Shown in pieces: positions 36,356 to 45,739 of a stretch of DNA of 64,000 bases. The stretch is from NCBI GenBank assembly GCA_008508345.1, contig QNGE01001314.1:27259-91258 (forward strand), read 5' to 3'. Below the pieces are notes generated by a model, which was not told the origin of the DNA, made no database searches, and saw only the letters and a program-made list of their open reading frames with translations. This DNA is from Paragonimus westermani (Eukaryota; Platyhelminthes; Trematoda; Plagiorchiida; Troglotrematidae). Made by a program: the position numbers and the translations under genes. Within the stretch, counting starts at the first letter, position 1. Each line of letters starts with the position of its first letter.

Positions 36356-36781
36356 AATCTACATCCGGATATTCGTCCAGTCCATTGCACATTCAACGCC
36401 GTTCTAGCCAGCACTAGCGGATCCCGATTGCGTTTGCCCAAGTCGACGCTACCTGGTGAATTGGAGGCGATGACACAACACGCATTGCTCGTCACTCCGT
36501 CTTTGGACGGATTTGCGAAACCCCCCGGGCCGGCTGTCGTGCGAGTTGACGGAACACGAATCACTGGCCCCATGCTGGTTCCCTTGGATGGTGTGATACA
36601 ACTGGGCAAATCTCTCTGGTTGAGATTCATACAGTCTGAGACGTCAGACGTGGGTGTACTTTCCCCTCCACAATCTTCAGAGACTCCAAGGTTAAACACG
36701 AATATTCCAAGGAATGAAAATGGTTCCCGACCGCTTTCTATTAATAAGCACAATGTGGTCGCTGGTAGCCATTCATCACTG
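36356..36781 (+). CDS. AFDN: Afadin/canoe homologue, exon d: FHA domain
   Basis: Exon of 426 nt (142 codons), phase 0 at both ends, between GTGACAACAG and a perfect CTG|GTAAGT. It opens NLHPDIRPVHCTF, matching the GI.PHHC segment of afadin FHA domains, and continues through VVRVDGTRI and GVIQLGKSLWLRFIQ, the typical FHA ending (naming strand, G at the turn, then a hydrophobic strand). FHA domains usually bind phosphothreonine peptides; in afadin this domain also takes part in partner binding such as ADIP, which is known for mammals and not shown here. After the FHA the exon encodes a polar tail rich in Ser and Asn. The open frame on the opposite strand at 36316-36753 is a shadow. A 19.9-kb intron follows. 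Confidence 0.93.
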
Positions 36782-38160
36782 GTAAGTCGTGATTATTACT
36801 TCAACTAGATGATTCCGATTTGACCATGATGACCGTGTTCATCTGATAGCGTTTGCTTCGATGATAGTTGCAAATACAAACCTATGTGTGGGCATCCATG
36901 GTTAGCATGTTAAATCACTGAACTTCACACGATAGAATTACCAGCCCACACATTGGTCACTACCCGTAACTCGCAGACTTTGATCTTCACCTGGTTATCT
37001 TATGGACTAGGGTACTGTGTACTCATTTCACACATCAATCACCGATCTCATCCTAATAAGACGTAAAATCAAGTTCGTCATAACCAGTGAATCCTTCTAT
37101 CAATTGTTGAAATAACAACGGGGTATTTCCGACAAAATTTGACGATACATGTCTGTTAACCACTAAGTGTACTGGCACACAGATTTCGCGTTCAGCTGGA
37201 TCTTTTTGACGACCCCTTCGAAAATAAGCACCAGGTTTGAGTTCCTTCTTTGTGCGATGATTGTGATGTTATCAACCGGAACTTGCACGGCAGCTCTCAT
37301 GTCACTTTTCGACTTGATCGAGTACCATGAACACCATTCACAAATGAACGTAACTGGTCGGTGATACGTGATAATTTAGTCGTGTCTAATATCAGGTGAA
37401 TGACATATGGTAAGGGGTCGGGCTGGAGTTCAAATTCCGGCCGGAACAAATATGCGCACTGATGATGAGTTCTAGGAAGAGTGACGATCGAGTTGAGTAC
37501 TCTTTTCTGAAATGAGCTGCCTTAAGGTCGCTTGTGAATTGTGAAAGCTGTGGTCGACTGTGGATGGTTATCGACTTACATCTACAAAATTCGTAATTAT
37601 TTATCAGTGAGTTAGTTGAATGATTCGTTTCCACTTACTAAATCCCAAAACTGTTAGCCCCGATCAGCATCTTTAGCTTGTAGGAAAATCAAATACGCAC
37701 GTCCTAACAAAGGTTTCCTATGTATAATGCAAAACTGTTACGAATAGCGGGAGAAAGGTCGATTTACAACTTAAAATTCTATATATAATTTTTTATAGTA
37801 CTTCCTTGTTCTCCACCTTTTCATAAAAATGTAATTGCACACAGTCAATGTGTGTTATTCATCCTCACCGCTAACAGATGGCAGCTAGGTTGCTCTGTTG
37901 ATTTCACTCATTCTCTATTAATGAGTAATCCATACATAACTTGTCGTTAGGATTAATGTCATCAGAGAACCCGAAAAGAAGCGGTTATTTTCAAATCAAA
38001 ATCCAGGCGTAGCCGAAAGATAACCGAACAATCATAAGTGAAGTCCGTGATCTATCAGCGAGGATCCACATACAGCACGAATGAATGACATCTGATGGGA
38101 GTTATAGACTGGGCAGCCAAGAATGGTATTTCTGATTAGTTTGAAGTCATACACACGCAT
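36782..38160. other. Intron d-e, first part
   Basis: Start of the 19.9-kb intron. A SINE-B copy lies at 37370-37520; otherwise no gene or RNA is seen. The frame at 37167-37364 has no match. Confidence 0.5.
37370..37520 (+). repeat. SINE-B copy with decayed hammerhead
   Basis: Its head matches the 43.8-kb copy from TGATAATT..GTCGTG to AGGTGAATG, and the B-box part reads GGAGTTCAAATTCCGG. Then GCGCACTG, ATGATGA (37462-37468), stem GTTCT/AGAGT with loop AGGA, and GACGA where GAAA is expected. Stem II pairing survives, the catalytic boxes do not. Confidence 0.6.
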
Positions 38161-38164
38161 AAAC

Positions 38165-39965
38165 AACAGTCGGGGGTTTTCCCTAATACTTATTTGCTAC
38201 ACGACCGTGAAGAACAGGACATGCCCAGTGCAGGAAATAGAAAAAAGAAGGAGAGGCGGCCTAACTATTGAAAATAGCTACGTATGTATTCAAACATCCA
38301 ACATCAAGGTCCCCATACACTCTACAAACAAACAAGCGAACTATCAGCTAAAACATGGTATCATCAGCAAGATACCCTCTTTACAGCATTCAACGTCCCT
38401 TGACACTTCACATCCAACTCGGACAAACAACGAGAACACTCAGCCTGATCAGCCGCCAGTTCACCTAATGTCTCCACTCGCTGATTTTGTTGCTCACGAG
38501 GTCCCCTGTCCGAGAGTCAAATCCGATCTACAGTGGCCAAACCCTCGGTGAACGACTTCATTTCTATACACCAGGCCATCAGCTGTCCACATCGCACCTC
38601 ACGCCAGTCGGCCGTAGCATCGATGAAGAGTGCACGGTATGCCAGACGACTAGCTGGCATCCTTGGTACATGACTTAGCCATCTAACTCTGTAGAAGTGT
38701 AGGAATTGAACAAAAGAACTCGCTTGGCAATCACTGCCAAACACCCTCTAGCGGTGTTCTAGACTAGTGTATATCGCTCTAGCTCTAGATATATGCGTTT
38801 CTATTTGATTCCTCACACCTTCGCCGCTGGTGATGCAGATTCCCACGTATACAAACCGGTCGACATCTTTCACTGCCCAACATTAGGTGTACGTAATGGT
38901 AACAGTCTCACGGAGGAACTTTACACTTCGAGGTTGCAAAGCAAACTCTGAAGGATTTGGCAAGTTACAAAATAATGTCTGGTATTGTCTGTGCTGCTTC
39001 CACTATGTCAAACAACATCTTGTCGTCATGCCAATCAAGATCAGTCATTTTTCCATCAGGCACAAATTCCACGCCCAAATGTTGTGAGGGTCATAGGTTG
39101 TCCTCCATTATTTTGTCTGCAACAAAATTAAACAAAAACGGTGAAACTGAACAGTCTTAACGTGTGCCGCACCTGGTAGTAAAGTGCCAACAGTATGTTC
39201 ACGTACTTAGTCGATATAGCCCTGCATTCAAGTTATTCTAAAACTGTAGATCGGTCCACTGAATCGGACACACTTTTGTAGTCGAAAAATACGACAACTT
39301 TTGACCGGCGGTACACATGACGTTGCTTTAGAATTCGGAGAATGATAAAAATGTGATACATGCATCTTTCTCCGCAGCAAAACTCTGCTTGTTCTTTCCT
39401 GTTTTTGCCTCCCCAACTGCAGTGATTCGACAGAGTATAGTAGATACGATGTCCCTAGTAATGACTGAGGTCAAACTGATTTCCCTGTGGTTTCCGCAAA
39501 AGCCCCGGACTCTTTTCTTGAGTACGATAGCTATTACTGAGTGACCCCAACAGGGAGGGATAGCATTTGTCGACCACACAAGTTGAAACAATCGAGTCAA
39601 ACCCTTTACTAACGCCTTCTGACTTTCTACGAAAAGAGTCGGCACGAGATTATGTGAGCCAACAGTCCTAATTCGTTTGAGAGCCGAAATACGATTGCGG
39701 GCTTTGGTTGTTGTGGGTGGTCCTAAATCCATAGACCAGGATGCAAAATTGTAAGTTTGTGGCGATAACATAGTGGAAGAAGGAGGCCAGCTAAATTGAC
39801 CCTCAAAGGGTTCTGCCCACCGCTCTAAACTTCTGGACTTATTATGGGTGAGTATGCCATATGCCTCGCTGATTGCTTCACCGCTAGACGGTCGCCTTGG
39901 ACCAGCATCACGGATGACCTTGGATAGCCTACCAGTGTTCCTTTAAACAAAGACAGTTTCCAGTT
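38165..39965 (-). mobile_element. RTE-like non-LTR retrotransposon relic, copy 2 (reverse)
   Basis: Longest copy of the LINE family also seen at 3560-4760 and 55440-55930. From 39771 down to 39328 it reads TKARNRISALKR, then VKGLTRLFQLVWSTNAIPPCWGHSVIAIVLKK and NHREISLTSVITRD, which are the RT fingers and palm (the usual W..G.IP.. and N.RGISL boxes). Lower down are DGKMTDLDWHDDKMLFD (a degenerate YADD box) near 39055 and the YVGICITS segment near 38850. Between about 38740 and 38790 the stretch equivalent to 3890-4130 of copy 1 is missing. The C-terminal ADWREVRCGQLMAWCIEMKSF and the 3' tail follow. Stops and frameshifts make it inactive. Confidence 0.85.
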
Positions 39966-39969
39966 GGTC

Positions 39970-41985
39970 AACTTTCTCCACTAAAAATGCTTCACGGTCA
40001 ACAATTAAGCTATGCTTCAGCTGCCTGCGGATTTCTTCTAAACTTGCTACATGAACTGCAAAGGGAAATGTTCCGTCTGGCATCTAAAAAATTCAGAGAT
40101 TTCCCCGAGATCCAATGTTTATTTGACCCGCGAACCAACGTGCCATACGTCATAGTGCCTGCTGCATGCATTATCTGTGAGACATGGGTTTAGCAGGTAT
40201 TAATATCCTTGGGATGAGACCTGCTATGTCTGCTTCCTATGCTAGTCTGGTACTTATGCTTTATGAATGGCATGTCCAGTTTCTCACCAGCCAGCCGTTT
40301 ATGTCGGTACGATCGTTGTGCAGCCAGGGCTAGAACAAAGCAGTAGCGCGCCAACACATGACTTGAATCCAAGTATGTACGTCAATAAGAACGACAGTCC
40401 TGAATGGAGCCCCGCCACCTATAAATAGCGGCTGTGTAGTCTGTCCCAGACCAGGCATGATTCGGAGAAGACGGTTGCAAGTATAACAGTGACGCACACT
40501 GTGTCTAAATCTAGCACTGAATAAAAATAGCTTATGTTCAGCACACGGTTGCAACAGGTTGCCGCCGTTATCCTAGCGATGTAATGTTATCAAGAATTTG
40601 CTACCTAAACGAGACTCGGCCTCACCAAAAAGCCAATGTTATACTCGGAACTAGGGACTTCGAATAGCCCTAGAAAGCGTACTTGAATTGAAACCTCCCA
40701 CACAAGTAATAAGGAGAAGACCTGGTACTGGTCGCAATAAGCAGCTGTTATAAGTTGGGAAGACGAATTTATGGATGTACAACAGTATTAAAGAAATCAC
40801 CGTCTGTCACTGGCTGATCGTATCAGCACGAACTGTAAGTTAATTGGTGCAATACGGAACAGATGAATTGGCGAATACCGGAAGGCACAACACTGAGACC
40901 GTTCGTCCAATCCTGATGCTGTATCTTTAATGCGACGTTTAGATTGGTCGCTTGTCAGATCTTCTGTTGTGTCAGGGTTTAGATAAGCGGTAAATCGAAT
41001 AGATTTTCACCACAGCCATCCTCGGCTTTTATAAATCCAGTTAGAATGACTATATCAGAAACATGTGCTTGGTATAAATGACTGTTGCTGTATTTGTCAC
41101 ACCGTCCAGTTTAGTCCAGTAAGTCCGAAGAATGTCCCAACCGCCATATCGCGTCAGGGTCCAGTCTCATTTTGACGATACCGACGCATATCACTTCTGG
41201 AGATCCTCTCACAAAAAACACCGGCTACTCTGACTGAAGAAATCCGTCACATCAGATAAACGCTGAAGATGAAGACCATTTATGATATAAAAAATTCACC
41301 TCCTTTAGATCTGACGGTCAAATGCATCGACGGCAAAGTTGTATCGAGGTTACCCGTTTTTAGTTGGGTTTCATGTGAAGGTGGTTTTTTTATTCAGCGA
41401 AGAGCCTTCCCTCTCTTTCATCTTCTGGGACAGAAGGCAGATTACTGAACAACATCGCCGTTACCCACCGCCTATCTTCAGCTGTATCACCTTTTCAATG
41501 GAATGATCATTGATCGACTAAATAGCCGTTTGCAACAAAACCATTGTTCAATAAAATAGAATGTTACGCTCAATCAGTTTGCAGACCCTTGGCCCCCATT
41601 TGGAATCCCTCTGCCCTGTTGACCTTATAGGCACTCACCAGGGTGTGCACATGCAGCTTATCAGGAAAAGTGAAATGGGATTGGCAATTGGATCAGCTAT
41701 TAATGCACAACCGAAAACTTCATTAAATTAGATTCTGAAGCTGCTCTGATGAAGAGCAACGAGTGTATGTCATGCTGGTATCGAGTTCTATGTCATCGTA
41801 CTGATTTCAAACTTGTGCTTTCACTATTTCTGATGACATTCTTCTACACCAAATTGTCAACAGTTACATTTCCCGCCCTAATGATGAGGAATTTATCGAT
41901 TTCCTAAGATAAATTCCCCATTATTAGTATATATTAGTATATTATTAGTATCATTATTAGTGCATTAGTATATATACATATATAT
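39970..41985. other. Intron d-e, between LINE and PLE
   Basis: No coding unit recognised. The frame 39987-40193 lies next to the LINE and may be noise. The 3' part turns into an AT-rich simple repeat (41925-41985) that abuts the PLE. Confidence 0.5.
41925..41985. repeat. ATTAGTAT/TA simple repeat
   Basis: Imperfect runs of TTATTAGTA and TATA immediately upstream of the recognisable start of the PLE. Confidence 0.8.
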
Positions 41986-41989
41986 GAAC

Positions 41990-43625
41990 ATGTCACAGGG
42001 GGGCTGGAATCAATAAAACTGTGACAGCTCCCAAGAAAGAGAAATCACTTACAGAGGAACAAGCTAAACGCCTTAGACCTATCGAGAGACTAGTGCCACG
42101 TTTATACGGGCTACCGAACGTCCACAAGAATCAAATACCATTGAGGCCAACAGTAGCACCCAGGATGGCCCCAAACTACCAGTAAGTGAAGTTCCTCTTT
42201 CGCACTTTCGGGCCACGTTTACCCTTACGACAACCATGAGGCAAACTGCTCAGATTTCCTGCGACAGACTAAGGACCTGGAAGTGGAAGAAGACGATGCA
42301 CTGGTTTCTTTTGGTGTTACGTTGCTTTTCACTAACATACCGAAGCAACTTGTGATTGAAAGTCTGAAGTTCCTGATAAGCCAGTACGATAGCCTCCGCA
42401 ATAAGACGAATCTTTCTCAAACAGAATTGATTCACTTAGTGCAGCTCTGTATAGAAACTTACCTGCAATTCGATGACCGAGTCTAATTGCAGAAGAGAGG
42501 TACACCAATGGGCTCACCTATATGGGGATTACCTGCAGGCGCCGTAATGAAACGCTTCGAGTCTGAAACCCTACAGACACTCAAACCTAATATGTGGCTT
42601 CGATACGTTGTTTTACCTCAGACCCAGCTTGACCAGTTCCACAGTTGTTTGAATAACGTATTAGATGGAATAAGCTTTAAACGCGAAATATAGGAAAATC
42701 CACGTCTAACGTCCCTCAATGTATCGATCATAAGAGGACCTGCTGACAAACTTAAAACCACAGTCTATTGTGAACCGGCAACAGCTGATGTCATTCTCAG
42801 ATTTGATAGCAATCACCCAGCCTGTCAACATAAAAGCTGCGTTTGAGCGTTTTCCTGGCGTGCAGACACACACGGCAATTCAACCGAATTCAGAAGACGA
42901 GAACAAAAACACCTGTTCAAAATGTTCGCTTCCAGTGGGTACGCCACTAATTTCACAAAGGCATCTATCAGAGGGTCCACACTAACTGTACGTACAGATA
43001 TCAAAACGCGAATGACAGTGCCATATATTCACAACACATCTGAAACAGCACAGAGGATGCTGCAATCACTAGACATCCAAATATCACACAAGCTACATTC
43101 AACACTCGGTTGAGCTCTGGTAAACGGCAAGGTTCATGTAGAACCACATGAACAGTCTGGTGTGGTCTACACGATTTGCTGCCTCGGGTGTTACCAGCAG
43201 TATATGAGGGAGACAGGCGAACAGTTGCGCACACGCGAACACGAGCACAAACTAACGATGTGACGAGCCGAACCTAGTCACAACTGTGGTACCAGGGCAC
43301 AAACAGGTCAACGCAGATCATGCGAAAGTGGTCGCGCGGACAAAAATGACAGGGGAACGGCTTGTACAGGAAGCTCTCTATTCGCGGAATTCGTTCAATC
43401 GACGTAGATAGCCACTACCTCAGCATCGTTGACACTGAAACGAAAAACGAGCGAGGACAGACCGAAGGGCGGACACGGTGAGAGACAGAACAATCTCTTT
43501 TTAACACATTTATTTGTTTGATAACAGATCCTAGTGTAGATTGGAAACGTCACAACAAATCTTTAACTACTCAGTGTGTTCCTTTTATCGATTACTTCGT
43601 ATATACATATATATATATATATATT
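41990..43625 (+). mobile_element. Penelope-like retroelement, RT plus GIY-YIG nuclease, inactive
   Basis: Segments appear in PLE order. Near 42075: RLRPIERLVPRLYGLPNVHK, the conserved entry motif. At 42283-42486: VSFGVTLLFTNIP, where the catalytic Asp (VSFDV) is Gly. At 42487-42693: KRGTPMGSPIWGLPAG, intact, then WLRYVVLPQ where YVDD is expected. Near 43015: VPYIHNTSETAQRML. Near 43158: VVYTICCLGCYQQYMRETGEQLRTREHEH, the GIY-YIG nuclease start. The RT is therefore dead, with stops at 42484 and 42691. The 5' part is missing. The 3' end matches 11400-11535 and stops at a TA microsatellite; GAAACGTC lies at 43544-43551. PLEs prime at free 3' ends and use the GIY-YIG domain for cutting. Confidence 0.88.
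43600..43624. repeat. TA microsatellite at the PLE 3' end
   Basis: Alternating TA with one ACAT interruption, directly after the element-specific 3' sequence. Confidence 0.9.
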
Positions 43626-43756
43626 CTGTGATCTCGACCTGTCTCGGAAGTCCTCATCGCGGGATTATCGATTGGAGTTAACAGGCAGTAACTGTGTCTC
43701 CTCTCGAGACGATCGGGCAACCTGATCATTGCTCACAGGCCAGAGTGGTTGAGCAT

Positions 43757-43985
43757 TCAGATTTGATAATTCGTTCGTGCCTAATGTGAGGTGAATGGCG
43801 CAGTGGTCAACACGGTTGCCTCATGATTGGAATGTCCGGAGTTCAAATCCCGGCCGTGGCAAGGATATGCACTACTGACGAGCTCTAATGAGAGCGAAAC
43901 TCGAGTCTAGTGTTTCTTTTCGGAGAGTCTATCTGAATGCGGACGCTGCGATCAAATGTGAGTGATGGTCAACTTGAAAATAAAC
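43757..43985 (+). repeat. SINE-B, best copy: tRNA-like head plus hammerhead body
   Basis: The head has TGGCGCAGTGG at about 43796-43806, an exact polymerase III A-box match, and GGAGTTCAAATCCCGG at about 43840-43855 as B box, spaced as in tRNA genes. The tRNA-unrelated body starts GTGGCAAGGATATGC, contains the ribozyme at 43869-43913 and ends near GATCAAATGTGAGTGATG. At least five other partial copies lie in the window, and the tail pattern recurs near 62090-62160. The layout (Pol III promoter plus hammerhead) parallels the schistosome Smalpha satellite, but the sequence is different. Confidence 0.75.
43869..43913 (+). ncRNA. Complete type I hammerhead ribozyme motif
   Basis: All expected parts are present in order. 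Stem I: GCACTA (43869-43874) with TAGTGT (43908-43913), five Watson-Crick pairs and one G-U. Core: CTGACGA (43875-43881), matching CUGANGA. Stem II: GCTCT (43882-43886) with AGAGC (43891-43895), loop AATG. Core: GAAA (43896-43899). Stem III: AC with GT (43899-43900, 43905-43906), loop TCGA. Cleavage triplet GTC, with the cut predicted after C43907. The tiny palindromic stem III (ACTCGAGT) suggests action as a dimer, as known for newt-type minimal hammerheads. Confidence 0.75.
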
Positions 43986-44470
43986 CAAATCCCCTACTAC
44001 TCATCAGCAACTATATCTGTTTATCAGCATCATACTGAAGAGCAATCAGAAGAAATATTGCCCCCATATGTTCAAAAACTCGAAGCGTCCCTTTGCTATT
44101 GCCTCATGCTCAACTTCCCAGTATCCTCATCTCACCTCTTCCTAATTATCGTCTAGAAGGTGATACTGTTCATTTTAGAAAACCCTACGTTGGAATCAAG
44201 TAGTGTATGGTTGAAAAATAGTTGTTCGATATTTGGACGTCCGTGACCTCTCACTCTCCGGGTTTTATCAATAAATCCGGCACTAACGAATTTGAATTGG
44301 GCGGTTTTCTTCCCCCTAGGCTAAATGTCAGCTGGGCCTGGCTTGTTTATTCAATCATACCGCTTGGCCTTTGTTCTCGCAGAGACTTAACAACCCCAAA
44401 CTAGGCAGAGATAGTTGGTTATCCTATTGCAAGGTCATTTCTCTAAACGCAACCATGAACGATTAGTCGA

Positions 44471-44959
44471 TTGCTTGTCTGGTTAAGTATTTCATTGCAA
44501 AAGGTGTGTTTATATAACTTTTGCGGATTTAATCAAAAACTCGAATCGTTTCATCCACAGTTTGCACACGGAGTTAATCCGCGTTTCGAAGTGTTGTCGA
44601 GCCGGCCACCCGGTTACCGTGTCAGCCATGAATTCGAGGTCAGCCGGACTTTCACAACACAGTCTCGAATGTGTGATGAATGTCTGTGCGCGCTTATGTA
44701 TTCGAACATGCTCAAGCTAATGTCTGCAGGTTTAGTCACGAGCACACGCAGGTATGCATATGAAACTCAATCGCCTCTAGAAAAGTTCATTACAATTTTT
44801 GTGCCTTTGTTGATGGAGCTGTTCACCTTTGGCCTGCAGCTTGATGACGAACGTGTTACAAAGTTTGTGTGGACAGATCATCAGGTTGTATTCGTTCGAC
44901 CTGCACTGCGCTTCACAGAGGGCGGTTTTTGTCTCATTTCAACATGGTTTATTTTTTGA
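44471..44959 (+). other. Unrecognised 162-codon open frame
   Basis: One of the two longest uninterrupted frames in the window (the other overlaps exon c). Part reads FAHGVNPRFEVLSSRPPGYRV, preceded by an acceptor-like TCATCCACAG near 44562-44571, and later SPLEKFITIFVPLLMELF and DERVTKFVWTDHQVVFVRPA. It is GC-richer than its flanks. It has no afadin counterpart and no domain I know; as it lies in an intron it may be a transposon remnant or a nested gene piece. Confidence 0.3.
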
Positions 44960-45010
44960 CTATTAACCATTGGGCCTATTGGGTTGCATAACATCTGCGA
45001 GCTACCCGCA

Positions 45011-45053
45011 GATATATATATATGTATATATGTATATATATATATATATATAT
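45011..45053. repeat. TA/TG microsatellite
   Basis: Run of TATA with regular TG interruptions, followed four bases later by the inverted repeat at 45057-45089. Confidence 0.9.
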
Positions 45054-45056
45054 GTA

Positions 45057-45089
45057 GTTAACGGCTTGAGTGTGTTATTAGCCGTTAAC
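45057..45089. other. Perfect 10-bp hairpin next to a microsatellite
   Basis: GTTAACGGCT (45057-45066) and AGCCGTTAAC (45080-45089) are exact reverse complements with a 13-nt loop. Confidence 0.7.
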
Positions 45090-45341
45090 ATAAAATCAAC
45101 CAACCCTTCTTGTGAAATGAACAGTAACGGAAAGTGAACAGGCCAATCAAACAGTGTTTGCTGTAGGAACGTAAAATTTACTAATGATCAGAAGATAGAT
45201 AACGCCGATAAAAATCCATACATATGTAACACGTAAATAACAGTGTACCAAATAAAAGCGAATAACAAAAACTGTATAACAAAACGTTGGGACTTATCAA
45301 AATCAGGACAGAGCATCAGAAGCGACTCTGACAGTTACGAA

Positions 45342-45644
45342 TTAGTACTGGTGACACTGAAAGTTTACGGGATATGATGGAGAGATGGGTTGGTGTGAAT
45401 GTGGTCCTTGACTTGCAATTCGCCTTGAAGTCGAAGATGCTTGCCGTAGTACTGTGTATTGTTTAGTTCGTGTGGTGGCGTCAAGACAGGATATGTTGTT
45501 CAACATGCTGCGTAGCACTGAATAGTCATTCCTGTTGATGCGTCGCCTAGAAGTGTGTAACGAAACCTGAGTAGTTTTTCTGGCAGTATTCGTGGTCAAG
45601 AGCCATGCCAAACGATGAACTAGGTAATGTATGGTTGACACCAC
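45342..45644 (-). other. Unrecognised 100-codon frame downstream of a hammerhead-like motif
   Basis: Reads RRINRNDYSVLRSMLNN, TKQYTVLRQASSTSRRIAS and PHSHQPISPSYPVNFQ. Ser/Thr/Arg-rich, low hydrophobicity, no family match. It begins 46 nt downstream of the motif at 45690-45738 on the same strand, as might be expected for the first frame of a retroelement, but this is inference. Confidence 0.3.
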
Positions 45645-45689
45645 CGCTAACGTTCCTGACAGAGTTGGAACTGCTGACCGTGTTGAGCG

Positions 45690-45738
45690 TTATATCGGAC
45701 AATCCTTGCCGTGAGCTGTGTCAAGCAGTCCTCATCAG
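45690..45738 (-). ncRNA. Hammerhead-like motif with long stem II
   Basis: On the - strand: CTGATGA (plus 45732-45738), then GGAC (45728-45731) pairing with GTCC (45697-45700), and CTTG (45722-45725) pairing with CAAG (45705-45708), forming one long stem II. GATA then follows where GAAA is expected (45693-45696). The strict box and the two paired segments at matching spacing are suggestive; the altered GAAA and unclear stems I and III mean it is probably decayed. Confidence 0.4.
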
Positions 45739-45739
45739 G

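Larger units (their letters stand above)
43990..45340. other. Intron d-e, between SINE and minus-strand ORF
   Basis: Holds one conspicuous + open frame at 44471-44959 and a TA microsatellite with adjacent hairpin at 45011-45089, listed separately. Otherwise nothing recognised. Confidence 0.5.

Noticed and set aside
36316..36753. 145-codon open frame on the reverse strand of exon d
   Set aside because: Shadow of a GC-rich coding exon; the + strand has the FHA match and both splice sites.
43640..43700. Reverse-strand hammerhead just after the PLE
   Set aside because: It contains CGATGAGGAC and GGTCGAGATC in a suggestive order, but the core boxes are wrong (CGCGATGA, GAGA) and stem II pairs over only three positions.
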